NCBI GenBank assembly: GCA_012729635.1
Contig: JAAYCT010000005.1
Span: 1-64,000, forward strand
DNA length: 64,000 bases
Direction of reading: 5' to 3'
Source: Clostridiaceae bacterium
GTDB lineage: Bacteria; Bacillota; Clostridia; Saccharofermentanales; Saccharofermentanaceae
Positions 24,993-34,077 of this stretch are shown here, one piece after another (within the stretch, counting starts at the first letter, position 1; every line of letters starts with the position of its first letter). A program made the translations under genes and the position numbers. The notes under the pieces are model-generated. The model saw nothing but the letters and a program-made list of their open reading frames with translations. It had not been told where the DNA came from and ran no database searches.

Positions 24993-26501
24993 ATGAAATA
25001 CATAAGCACCCGAGGATACCCTGATTCATTTTCGTCCGCAGAAGTGATTAAAATGGGAATCGCGCCGGACGGCGGTCTGTTCGTTCCCGAAACAATCCCG
25101 CAGATTACAAGGGATGAGCTCCGGGAATGGAAGGATTTGCCGTACGCGAATGTTGCGACGGAGGTTCTTTCGCGATTTCTTACCGATTACGATCGATCGG
25201 AGCTTTTGGAGTATTGCGAGATTGCGTATTCCGAAGAAAAATTCGGGGAAACACCGATTCCGCTGGTCCAACTCAATCAATATAATCCGAGAGAATTTAT
25301 TCTGGAGTTGTGGCACGGACCGACCTGTGCATTCAAGGATGTAGCGCTTCAATTGCTACCCTACCTGATGACTGCCGCGGCACGTAAAACTGAGGATAAC
25401 CGAAAAATCCTGATTCTGACCGCGACTTCCGGAGATACCGGCAAGGCGGCACTCGAAGGGTTTAAGGATGTTCCCGGCACCGAGGTGATGGTATTCTATC
25501 CGTCCGAGGGCGTTTCGGAGACACAACGACTCCACATGGCGACGACCGAGGGTGAGAATACTCATGTAATCGCGGTCCGGGGTTGCTTTGACGATACACA
25601 GACCGGTGTGAAACGCATATTTTCGGACGAGGCTCTTCGTGATGAGCTCCTGCGAAAAAACATGTTCCTTTCCTCCGCAAACTCGATTAACTGGGGCCGC
25701 TTGGTCCCGCAGATTGCATATTATGTTTATTCGTACGTATCCTTGCTGTCTTCCGAGCGGATTGATGAGGGAGAAAAGATCAATATTGTTGTTCCGACCG
25801 GTAATTTCGGAAACATAATGGCTGCGTGGTATGCCAAAATGATGGGCATCCCGATTCATCGATTGATCTGCGCTTCCAATCGAAACAAGGTATTATCGGA
25901 TTTCTTCCGGACCGGAGTATATGATCGGCAAAGAGAGTTTTTTAAAACCAACTCGCCCTCCATGGATATTCTGATCTCATCCAACTTGGAGCGATTGCTT
26001 TTTGAAATTTCCGATAAAGACAGTCAAAAGGTAAAAGGATGGATGAAAAATCTGTTTGAGGAGGGAAAATACAGCGTTGACCCGGTTACGCTTCGGGCGC
26101 TTCAAACCGGTTTTGTAGGCGGATTCGCGGACGAGACCGGAATCGCAAAATCGATTCGGGATACATACGATCGCTGTGATCATGTTATCGATACCCATAC
26201 GGCTGTCGGATTTAACGTTTACGGAAGGTATTTCCAGCGTTCCGGAGACCAGACAAAGACTATTTTCGTCTCCACCGCAAGTCCGTTCAAATTTGTTGAG
26301 TCGGTTATGGACGCACTTATGGGCAGCGGCTATTCAAGCGGAAGATCCCAGGAGGTTCTGATTCGAGAACTCAGCGAAGAAAGCGGCCTTATGGTGCCGT
26401 TTACGCTGGCGGGTCTTTCTGACAAACCGATCCGACACGATTCGGTGATCGAAAAAGAAGAGATGATGGAGGAGGTTCGGAAAAGAATTCCCTCCGATTA
26501 G
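24993..26501 (+). CDS. thrC: Threonine synthase
   Basis: The 502-residue PLP enzyme converts O-phosphohomoserine to threonine. The N-terminal motif YISTRGYPDSFSSAEVIKMGIAPDGGLFVP is typical of the longer ThrC class. The Schiff-base lysine is Lys115 in GPTCAFKDVALQLLPYL, and TATSGDTGKAALEGF and VPTGNFGNIMAAWYAK bind the cofactor. CGGAGGAAA lies 5 nt before the ATG. Its TAG stop shares bases with the stop of the convergent padR gene, and no terminator separates them. No other threonine-pathway genes are near. Confidence 0.95.
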   Translation: MKYISTRGYPDSFSSAEVIKMGIAPDGGLFVPETIPQITRDELREWKDLPYANVATEVLSRFLTDYDRSELLEYCEIAYSEEKFGETPIPLVQLNQYNPREFILELWHGPTCAFKDVALQLLPYLMTAAARKTEDNRKILILTATSGDTGKAALEGFKDVPGTEVMVFYPSEGVSETQRLHMATTEGENTHVIAVRGCFDDTQTGVKRIFSDEALRDELLRKNMFLSSANSINWGRLVPQIAYYVYSYVSLLSSERIDEGEKINIVVPTGNFGNIMAAWYAKMMGIPIHRLICASNRNKVLSDFFRTGVYDRQREFFKTNSPSMDILISSNLERLLFEISDKDSQKVKGWMKNLFEEGKYSVDPVTLRALQTGFVGGFADETGIAKSIRDTYDRCDHVIDTHTAVGFNVYGRYFQRSGDQTKTIFVSTASPFKFVESVMDALMGSGYSSGRSQEVLIRELSEESGLMVPFTLAGLSDKPIRHDSVIEKEEMMEEVRKRIPSD

Positions 26502-26854
26502 CTCCCGAGGATCATCTGAACGCCCTCGCTTAAACGATAATAATCGGATTCAAGGCTTTTCAGATACATTTTCCCTTGCTCGGTTACCGAGTAAAATCGT
26601 CTCAGGCGATTGTCCTGCGAGACTTTTTTTCCGTACTCCCGAATGTATCCGAATTTCATCAGACGATAGATCGCCGGATAAAGAGTCGTGACGCGATATT
26701 GTCCCGAACTTCGGGACTCCAGCGCCTGAATCATTTCGTAAACATACATCGGTTTTAAGGAAATGAGATGCAAAATCAGCATCTCGACCGTGGCCTTCTT
26801 GAAATTATCTCGCATTCCGGCTGCCGTACCGCTTTTGGTTGATGGAGTATCCAT
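26498..26854 (-). CDS. PadR family transcriptional regulator
   Basis: The 118-residue protein has the PadR winged-helix core: a helical N-terminus (FKKATVEMLILHLISLKPMYVYEMIQAL), the wing with TTLYPAIYRLMKFGYIREY and R-x-R-R-F-Y-S-V-T-E-Q-G, then a short dimerisation helix. The ATG at 26854 lies 8 nt after GAGG, which rules out upstream in-frame codons. It stands between thrC (convergent) and the transglutaminase operon (tail end, 63 bp away), so its target may be itself or a distant gene. Ligand unknown. Confidence 0.88.
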   Translation of the reverse strand: MDTPSTKSGTAAGMRDNFKKATVEMLILHLISLKPMYVYEMIQALESRSSGQYRVTTLYPAIYRLMKFGYIREYGKKVSQDNRLRRFYSVTEQGKMYLKSLESDYYRLSEGVQMILGS

Positions 26855-26917
26855 TTTTATTACCTCAAAATATAATACACCGCTCCACCCTAATTGTAAC
26901 AAAAAAAGTGCTCGTGT

Positions 26918-29203
26918 CTATATCGAACCGAAAAACAATCTGCGGAGCAGATATCGCAGGAGTCCCCGGGATCGTATCAGTTTTCGCTCAAGGGATGCGG
27001 AAAAATCACAAATCAGAGCCAGGTCCTTTTCGGTGGGGTCCAGATCCGCAAAACGAAGACGAGTGATCATATCGAAAATGTTTACCGACGAAACGTCGAA
27101 CCAAACCGAATCGATTCTTTTTGAAAACGAGCGGATTGTTTCGCCCGGCAAAACCACATAACCGAGATACATAAACTGCTTCAGGGTTCTCCGATAGCAT
27201 GCATCGGTCGCACCGGAGATGTCGATGTGTCGGGAAATAAGCCACTTTTGCAGGGTCTTTGAAGGCATGAACAGGAAGAAGACCCGAATCGATACATAGA
27301 TCAGGAAGGCAATGACGGCAACCGATATGATCGATAAATAAAGGGATGAATGAATCGCCCCGTATCCCTTAGCGTCATCCGGCCCGGGCGTGATTTCAGT
27401 CGGGGTCGGCGATGCTTGACGGGTTATATCCGGAGTGTTTTGTATCGGCTCCGGAAGGTTTACTTCTCCGATCATCGTCGAATCGTAACCCAAAGCGTCA
27501 AAAGGCACCCAGCCGATTCCGTTCAGGTAAATTTCGGTCCAGGCATGCGCGGTCGCGTTCGTGGCGATATAATGATTGCCGCTTCGAAAAGGACTGCGAT
27601 TCAGAACAAAACCGTTTACGTATCGGGCCGGAATATCAACGCAACGCGCAAGCACGGTCATCGCACTTGCGTAATAGACACAGTAACCCTCTCGGGTATT
27701 CAGGAAATGCTCGACGAAGTCCCCTTCCTGAGGCGGATTTCCGGGCGTCAATGTATAGACACAGGTTTCGGAAAGCCATGTTTCAATCGCGAGCGCTTTC
27801 TGATATGGCGATTCCAACCCTTCGGTTATCCTAACGGCATAATCCCGAACGCTCTGCGGTAATGCATCGGGAAGTTGCAGGTATCTCGACGCTTCGTTTC
27901 GAAAATAGATATCCTGAGTATCCCGGGTCAGCTCTTCGAGACGAAGCATATTTTTATCAAAATCGGGTGTGTCTCTAATAAAATAGAGCGATTCAAAGTC
28001 GTAAGAAATGTGGAATCTCGGATTTTCCGTAATAAACAACTCTCCGTTTTCGTTAAAAAAAGCCGAGGAGGCGTCCAAGCCCGTATGATTTGAAAAAGCA
28101 GTGATTTTTCCGGACGCAAACATGGATCTGCCGTAGACGCTGGACGTTACGTTGGCTTGTACCTCGGTGATCAATTCCTTTCTTAATTGACGGATTTCTC
28201 CTCCCCCTTCGGGCAGATCCGTCCCGAAAACGTACTCCCGTTTGGAGGCGGTCAATAAAGCATTGAATCGATATTTGGAAAGAGGTTGAGAATTATACCA
28301 GTGATAGCCGCTGTATGTGTCAAAGTATACGCCCCCCAACGGGATCGGCGTCTCGGTTTGCACCTGAAGCGTTTGAAGGTGGTTTGATACAACGTCACCG
28401 CCGAGACGATTCCCCAAAGGAGAAAAACCGGAGAAAGATAGATTGAAGATTCCTCCCGGCATTGTGTCATTTCCGTGCATATGCGTTATATCGACGATAT
28501 CCTCCACCCAGTTGTTCACGGATTGACTTTGCCAGTCGCCGTCCGCTTTCGGGCTGGAAAAAAAAGCGATCGGAACCACAAAAATCAAAATGACACCGGC
28601 TGAGATAACATGGAAAAAAGCAGTGCCTTTGTTCTGATCCGGATCGATTCGGGCGGAGCGCTTTCCCTGCAATTTGGATAGTGAAACGAAAAAGACAAAC
28701 AGAACAAGGGGAACCACGTTGATTGCCGTGTCCGGATCGGTGACGATTAGAAAAGTTATAATGCCGATGACAAGGGGGGGGAGAAGTAAAAACAAAAACA
28801 TTTTTCTGAAATAGAGAAATAGCATCGAAGCGGTACCGAAAGACAAAAACCATCGTGGAATAAAAGAGCCGAAAAAGGATGATGCGGATGCGTCGTCGGA
28901 GAGGGTCACGGCCATCGGATCTATGTTCTGTATGTTTTGAAAAAATGTTCTTTCGGGATCTAAGAATATAAGTGTAATGATAACCGTCGGTACCAATACG
29001 CAAAGTGTAATCGGAAATATCCACCATTTTCGGGAGAAAAGGAGAATCAAGAGTGTGGAGACCAGGGAGAGGAGCAAGGTGAAACCGAAGGACTGAACCG
29101 GAAACGTATAAGGAAGAACGACATTCAAAGCCGCAGCCGTAAGAGCGAACGTACATACGGAATCGACCAGCAATGCCCCTGTTTTTAGATTGAAAAGTTT
29201 CAC
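26918..29203 (-). CDS. Membrane transglutaminase-like protein (TgpA type)
   Basis: The 761-residue protein has about seven TM helices in residues 10-215, an extracytoplasmic transglutaminase-like core and one further TM helix (about 620-642) before a cytoplasmic tail. The cysteine-protease triad is visible: Cys508 in GYCVYYASAMTVLARC, His553 in HAWTEIY and an Asp in WVPFDALG. This family is usually next to DUF58 and MoxR, as here. Substrate unknown; peptide or peptidoglycan crosslinks are possible. The start is GTG at 29203, overlapping the DUF58 stop, with G6 just before it. It ends the operon. Confidence 0.88.
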   Translation of the reverse strand: MKLFNLKTGALLVDSVCTFALTAAALNVVLPYTFPVQSFGFTLLLSLVSTLLILLFSRKWWIFPITLCVLVPTVIITLIFLDPERTFFQNIQNIDPMAVTLSDDASASSFFGSFIPRWFLSFGTASMLFLYFRKMFLFLLLPPLVIGIITFLIVTDPDTAINVVPLVLFVFFVSLSKLQGKRSARIDPDQNKGTAFFHVISAGVILIFVVPIAFFSSPKADGDWQSQSVNNWVEDIVDITHMHGNDTMPGGIFNLSFSGFSPLGNRLGGDVVSNHLQTLQVQTETPIPLGGVYFDTYSGYHWYNSQPLSKYRFNALLTASKREYVFGTDLPEGGGEIRQLRKELITEVQANVTSSVYGRSMFASGKITAFSNHTGLDASSAFFNENGELFITENPRFHISYDFESLYFIRDTPDFDKNMLRLEELTRDTQDIYFRNEASRYLQLPDALPQSVRDYAVRITEGLESPYQKALAIETWLSETCVYTLTPGNPPQEGDFVEHFLNTREGYCVYYASAMTVLARCVDIPARYVNGFVLNRSPFRSGNHYIATNATAHAWTEIYLNGIGWVPFDALGYDSTMIGEVNLPEPIQNTPDITRQASPTPTEITPGPDDAKGYGAIHSSLYLSIISVAVIAFLIYVSIRVFFLFMPSKTLQKWLISRHIDISGATDACYRRTLKQFMYLGYVVLPGETIRSFSKRIDSVWFDVSSVNIFDMITRLRFADLDPTEKDLALICDFSASLERKLIRSRGLLRYLLRRLFFGSI

Positions 29204-30372
29204 GTTATGCCCCCCCTGTCGTCAAACAAGTGAGAAATATCGTCACCCTCGTTAATCTTAATCGTATTCATTCTTCCGGAATAGTCGTCTCCTCCGATCA
29301 GGACCAGCGTTACATTTTTACCCGACAAGAATTCGTCCTCAAGGGCGGAAATGATTTCGGTATCGGGATCTCGAGTGATTATTATTACGTCAGTGAATAT
29401 AATCGCCTCGATTCTCAATATTTCAATGATTTCGGAGGTTTGTGAGGGAAGGGAAAAGGAAAGATACGCAAGCTTTTCGCGAAAATATTCAAAAGAAGAG
29501 TGTTTTTCACAGATGATTCCGTCCTCCGGAAATTCCGCGAAAGAGAACTGTGCCGCTTTTCCGTAAAGGATCGTATTAAAGCACAAAGTTGCGGCATATT
29601 CGCGAACGGTATCCGCATACTTGAGCAAAGCTTCTCCCGAAAGGCCGTGAGTGGCGTTGTCGATAATCGTAAACACCGTTTCTCGTGCGGGAACGTCGTA
29701 CTGACGTACGTAGAAAGTACGGTGCTGTAAGGATTTTTTCCACATGATTCTTCGATTGGAGTCACCCGGTCGGTAGAGCCTCGAATCCGAATAGTATTCG
29801 GGGTTTTCTTCATTGCGATGGCTGGAGGCGCCGGCAGCTTTGGCGTCGAATTGTTCGATTCGCATGGACTCCGTCAGATCGACCTTGGGAAGAATCAGAA
29901 GCTCTTTCATGCGGTAGTAGGATAGTTTTCGCATATCGAATCGAAGAGTCACAAGACCGAATATATCATTGATTCGAATACGCGTCATCCCGATATTATA
30001 ATGGCCGCTGTACGGCAAATTCAGGGAAAGATTGAAGTTCTCACCGGAAAAGGGAGACAGATTCAGGGATAGGTCCACTTTGTCGGACGGAGAGGCAACA
30101 TCTACGTGGATATTCATCATCGAAAGCGGGAGCACGGTCTCGTTCCTGAGATCCAGCTTAAGTACGGGCTGCTCACCCTTAACGCATTTGGATTGCCCCA
30201 GCTCTTGGAGAAAGCGAAAGGAATAGAAGGTGAAGATATTGAGTGCGATCGTTGAAATGACCAGAAAAACGCCGCACAGGAAAATGATATAGAAAATCCG
30301 CAACCCGGTATAAAGTCCGAGCATGAGACACAGAATCATCAAAAAATAGAAGAAGACGCGAATTGCTTTCAT
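29200..30372 (-). CDS. DUF58 (VWA-like) protein
   Basis: The 390-residue protein has two N-terminal TM helices (about 5-45) and the DUF58 core with YRPGDSNRRIMWKKSLQHRTFYVRQYD (about 203-229), the family hallmark, followed by a von Willebrand A-like fold. DUF58 proteins work with MoxR ATPases and a transglutaminase partner. It overlaps both neighbours by 4 bases, showing a tight three-gene operon. Its molecular role is not established. Confidence 0.9.
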   Translation of the reverse strand: MKAIRVFFYFLMILCLMLGLYTGLRIFYIIFLCGVFLVISTIALNIFTFYSFRFLQELGQSKCVKGEQPVLKLDLRNETVLPLSMMNIHVDVASPSDKVDLSLNLSPFSGENFNLSLNLPYSGHYNIGMTRIRINDIFGLVTLRFDMRKLSYYRMKELLILPKVDLTESMRIEQFDAKAAGASSHRNEENPEYYSDSRLYRPGDSNRRIMWKKSLQHRTFYVRQYDVPARETVFTIIDNATHGLSGEALLKYADTVREYAATLCFNTILYGKAAQFSFAEFPEDGIICEKHSSFEYFREKLAYLSFSLPSQTSEIIEILRIEAIIFTDVIIITRDPDTEIISALEDEFLSGKNVTLVLIGGDDYSGRMNTIKINEGDDISHLFDDRGGIT

Positions 30373-31319
30373 GAGACACCGGGTACTTTGATCGATCGAA
30401 TAGTCGCACCGATAATGGATTCGGCCGTTTCCTTTCCTTGAAATTGCTTTCGATTGAGCATGATACGGTGAGCCAGCACCGGTTCCGCCATTCCCTGCAC
30501 ATCATCCGGAAGGACGTAATCTCTTCCGTTCAGCATGGCGCAGGCCATGGATGCGTTCATCAAAGCCAGGGATCCCCGAGGGCTTACTCCGAGCGATATT
30601 TTCTCGTTCGATCGGGTAGAGGACGTTATGGAAATAATGTAATCGATAATATGTTGAGAGCAGGTAATCGTTGTCCTTGCTTCGCGCAGAGAAAGGATGT
30701 CGTCCGCGGTTGCGACAGGACGAAGCGATTTGAGCGGATCGTTGGCTTTCCGCGAAATTAAAACGTTTTTCTCCGCATCCGAGGACGGGTAACCGAGTGA
30801 GATTTTCATCAGAAAACGGTCCAATTGTGATTCGGGAAGGGGATAGGTTCCGATCTGCCCCGAGGGGTTCTGGGTGGCAATCACGAAAAAAGGCTGGGGA
30901 ACCGGATAGGTCTCGCCGTCAATCGTTACATTTCCCTCCTGCATCGCCTCAAGGAGGCTGGACTGTGTTTTCGGTCCGGTGCGGTTGATTTCATCCGCGA
31001 GTACGATTTGAGCCATTACGCTTCCGAAGTGAACTTCCCGCTCACCGGTGCTCATGTTATAACTGATAAATCCGGTAATATCTGTCGGGAGCACATCCGG
31101 CGTAAACTGAATGCGACGAAAGCTGCAATCGAGAGATTTTGCCAAAGCGGATGCCAGGGTTGTTTTTCCGAGCCCCGGAACATCTTCGATCAAAACATGT
31201 CCGCCGCAAATCAGAGCGATAAGGAGCATATCAATTGCATGATTATTCCCGGTAAAGGCAACGGACACATTATTTCGGATCATTTCGATCGTGGAGAGGG
31301 CTTTTGAGTCCTTGGACAT
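30369..31319 (-). CDS. MoxR family AAA+ ATPase
   Basis: The 316-residue AAA+ protein has Walker A GLGKTTLASALAKSL (about 44-58), Walker B VLADEINR, sensor 1 IATQNPSGQIGTYPLPESQLDRF and the C-terminal lid domain with SPRGSLALMNASMACA. MoxR ATPases act as chaperones that help mature or assemble partner VWA/DUF58 proteins. CGGAGG precedes the ATG at 31319. It is the first gene of the moxR-DUF58-transglutaminase operon; an inverted repeat lies upstream at 31358. Confidence 0.92.
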   Translation of the reverse strand: MSKDSKALSTIEMIRNNVSVAFTGNNHAIDMLLIALICGGHVLIEDVPGLGKTTLASALAKSLDCSFRRIQFTPDVLPTDITGFISYNMSTGEREVHFGSVMAQIVLADEINRTGPKTQSSLLEAMQEGNVTIDGETYPVPQPFFVIATQNPSGQIGTYPLPESQLDRFLMKISLGYPSSDAEKNVLISRKANDPLKSLRPVATADDILSLREARTTITCSQHIIDYIISITSSTRSNEKISLGVSPRGSLALMNASMACAMLNGRDYVLPDDVQGMAEPVLAHRIMLNRKQFQGKETAESIIGATIRSIKVPGVS

Positions 31320-31357
31320 AATAACCTCCGAGTGTCAGCAATTCAGAATATGAAAAC

Positions 31358-31378
31358 GTGCTAAACACATATTAGCAC
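31358..31378. promoter_or_regulatory. Inverted repeat upstream of moxR, possible operator
   Basis: GTGCTAA (31358-31364) and TTAGCAC (31372-31378) form a 7-bp inverted repeat with a 7-bp spacer, 39 bp before the moxR start. It could be an operator or a small hairpin in the leader; no T tract follows. Confidence 0.35.
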
Positions 31379-31450
31379 ATTTACTGACGAATCCGGATGA
31401 ATCACTTTTGACCGGAGGGGATGAAATTCGGTTTGGGGTGTCCGTGAAAG

Positions 31451-33061
31451 TCATCGGTCATGAATTTCTTCAAAACGAAGACCGGGATTTCTATCAAGCG
31501 CCCATCCGATTGCCCAATCGGACTCGAAGAGCACGACCGGTTCCTCATCCCGGTCCAATACGAGCATGGAAGTGGACGTTAGAGTAAGGGATTTCGGATC
31601 AAACGGTCCTTCTATCGATTCCATGACCGGCCAACGCGCATGACGGTAATTCAGGTTTTGTCGGTTGAGCTCGACTCCGTATTCGTTCAAAAGCCGGTAT
31701 TCAAGGACTTCAAACTGCAGGTTTCCGACCACCCCGACGATGTAGGTTTCTGTTCCGATTCCGGGTTGTTTGTAAAGCTGAACTGCACCTTCCTCGGATA
31801 ACTGATCAAGACCTTTAACGAATTGTTTTCTTTTCATCGAGTCTTTTGGCATGACCCGGGCAAAATTCTCGGGTGGGAAGACCGGGATGTTTTCAAAACG
31901 GAACGTATCGGAAGGATCCGTCAAAGAATCTCCGATACGAAAGTGACCCGGATCGAAAAGTCCGATGATATCTCCCGCGTAAGCGGTTTCAACGATATTT
32001 CGATCCTGAGCCATGAATTGCTGCGGCATGGACATCGAAATTTTCTTATTCAGCCGGGCATGTCGGACCGTCATTCCTTTTTCGAAGCGACCGGAACAGA
32101 TGCGTAAGAAAGCCATGCGATCCCGGTGATTCGGATCCATATTTGCCTGAATTTTGAAAATAAACCCCGAAAAACGATCTCGTAAAGGATCAATCGGCCC
32201 GAGGTCGGTATTTCGCTTTGTCGGTGACGGGGCGATCTTAAGAAAACGCCGAAGAAAAACCTCGACCCCGAAGTTGGTTATTGCTGATCCGAAAAAAACC
32301 GGGGTCAACTCACCGCGTAACACCTTTTCTTCATCAAAAGGATCGCCGGCCATATCCAAAAGCTCAATATCATTTTTAAGGGTGTTAAAATAGGATTGAC
32401 CCAAAATACCGGCCAGCCCGGGATCCCCCGCAGACGATTCGACGGTGCGGACCTTGCTGGCTCCGTGATCCTGAATCGTCGTGTCGAACATCAAAATCTG
32501 CTCGTTCTCCCGAAGGTATACACCCTTGAAATCGCCGTCGGTCCCGATCGGCCAGTTCATGGGAGTGGAACGAATGCCAAGCACCTTTTCGAGCTCGTCC
32601 AAAAGATCAAACGGATTTTTGGATGCCCGGTCCATTTTATTGATAAAAGTGAATATCGGAATTCCGCGCAACCGACAGACCGTGAATAATTTAATGGTTT
32701 GCGCCTCGACTCCCTTGGCTCCGTCCAAAAGCATTACGGCGGCGTCAGCCGCACAGAGCGTGCGGTATGTGTCTTCGGAAAAATCCTGGTGTCCGGGGGT
32801 ATCCAAAATATTGATACAATAATCATCATATTCGAATTGCATAACGGAAGAAGTGACAGAGATGCCGCGTTGTTTTTCTATCTCCATCCAGTCGGAGGTC
32901 GCGTGACGGGCGGCCTTGCGGGCTTTTACGGAGCCGGCCATGTGTATGGCGCCGCCGTACAAAAGAAGCTTTTCCGTCATCGTCGTTTTCCCCGCATCGG
33001 GATGCGAGATAATCGCGAAGGTTCTTCTTCGTTTGATTTCATGGTCGATTGATTGGCTCAT
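31451..33061 (-). CDS. prfC: Peptide chain release factor 3
   Basis: The 536-residue translational GTPase recycles RF1/RF2 after termination. The G1 motif is SHPDAGKTTMTEKLL, with G2/G3 in RGISVTSSVMQF and DTPGHQDFSEDTY, and G4 is FINKMDR. Family-specific EF-Tu-like domains 2 and 3 follow, ending normally. The ATG at 33061 is preceded by AAAGGAG, so longer in-frame versions starting at 33163 are rejected. It is transcribed alone, divergent from the NYN gene. Confidence 0.96.
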   Translation of the reverse strand: MSQSIDHEIKRRRTFAIISHPDAGKTTMTEKLLLYGGAIHMAGSVKARKAARHATSDWMEIEKQRGISVTSSVMQFEYDDYCINILDTPGHQDFSEDTYRTLCAADAAVMLLDGAKGVEAQTIKLFTVCRLRGIPIFTFINKMDRASKNPFDLLDELEKVLGIRSTPMNWPIGTDGDFKGVYLRENEQILMFDTTIQDHGASKVRTVESSAGDPGLAGILGQSYFNTLKNDIELLDMAGDPFDEEKVLRGELTPVFFGSAITNFGVEVFLRRFLKIAPSPTKRNTDLGPIDPLRDRFSGFIFKIQANMDPNHRDRMAFLRICSGRFEKGMTVRHARLNKKISMSMPQQFMAQDRNIVETAYAGDIIGLFDPGHFRIGDSLTDPSDTFRFENIPVFPPENFARVMPKDSMKRKQFVKGLDQLSEEGAVQLYKQPGIGTETYIVGVVGNLQFEVLEYRLLNEYGVELNRQNLNYRHARWPVMESIEGPFDPKSLTLTSTSMLVLDRDEEPVVLFESDWAIGWALDRNPGLRFEEIHDR

Positions 33062-33271
33062 TCGGATTGGATCTCCTTTGCGACAAGCGGTGTATGAAGA
33101 ACAATTCCGTGTCGCACGTAAATAAAATGGGTTATAATTGATGTACGGTCGGTTCCGGTCCAAAGACGCATTCGGTACATTATATCAGTATCGCAGCGCA
33201 AGAGGCAAGCAATATTATATCCCGAAATAAGCGGTAAAGGCGGTCTTTTCCGCCAGACTGGAGAAGAAAAC

Positions 33272-34075
33272 ATGTCGGAAACTACGGATACCCGTTTGGC
33301 GGTTCTGATCGACGCGGATAACATATCTGCGGGCTTTATTCGCCCGATGATCGAAGAAATCGCGCGCTACGGAAACCCGACGATCAAGAGAATATACGGC
33401 GACTGGACCAAACCTCAACTCGGCAGTTGGAAAAATGTTCTTTTGGACTTTGCATTTCAACCCGTCCAGCAGTTCGGGTATACAATCGGGAAGAATGCGA
33501 CGGATTCCGCGATGATTATCGACGCGATGGATATTTTGTATTCGGAAAAGGTGGACGGGTTCTGCATCGTTTCCAGCGACAGCGATTTTACCCGGTTGGC
33601 GACCCGTCTTCGTGAGGCGGGGAAAATCGTTTACGGAATCGGTGAGAAGAAAACACCGACTCCATTTATAGCGGCTTGTGATCGTTTCATATATTTGGAA
33701 ATTCTCGGTTCCCACATTACCGAGGACAAGGTGAAGGCCGGAAAGGGGATCCATCCTGCCGGTACAGGAAAGGATCATCGCGAAGATAGGAATATGGATG
33801 ACGGAACAAGATCCATTCTTCCGATTGATCGGGAAACCATTGATTTGATTTCTTCTTCCATTTCGGATTTGGCAGACGATAAGGGATGGGCGTTTCTTGG
33901 GGCGGTCGGGAGTCTGATCATCAAAAAAAGACCCTCTTTTGACTCCAGAAACTATGGCTTTTCCAAATTGTCGCAGTTGATCCGCGAGATCGATGCCATT
34001 GAAAGCGAAGAACGGATTAATGAAAAGAATCCGCAGGTTACGCTCGTTTATATCCGTAACATCGAGGAATTTTAA
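33272..34075 (+). CDS. NYN-domain (LabA/DUF88) protein with C-terminal OST-HTH/LOTUS domain
   Basis: The 267-residue protein begins with a NYN/PIN-like nuclease fold. The acidic residues expected at the metal site are visible: Asp in VLIDADNIS (about 10), Asp in GKNATDSAMIIDAMD (about 83) and Asp in CIVSSDSDF (about 105-109). A linker leads to a C-terminal domain (about 187-255) with the pattern LISSSISDLADDKGWAFLGAVGSLIIKKRPSFDSRNYGFSKL of OST-HTH (LOTUS). This combination is known in bacteria and suggests RNA binding plus RNA cleavage, but the target is unknown. CTGGAGAAG precedes the ATG. malQ starts 2 bp after its stop. Confidence 0.85.
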   Translation: MSETTDTRLAVLIDADNISAGFIRPMIEEIARYGNPTIKRIYGDWTKPQLGSWKNVLLDFAFQPVQQFGYTIGKNATDSAMIIDAMDILYSEKVDGFCIVSSDSDFTRLATRLREAGKIVYGIGEKKTPTPFIAACDRFIYLEILGSHITEDKVKAGKGIHPAGTGKDHREDRNMDDGTRSILPIDRETIDLISSSISDLADDKGWAFLGAVGSLIIKKRPSFDSRNYGFSKLSQLIREIDAIESEERINEKNPQVTLVYIRNIEEF

Positions 34076-34077
34076 CG

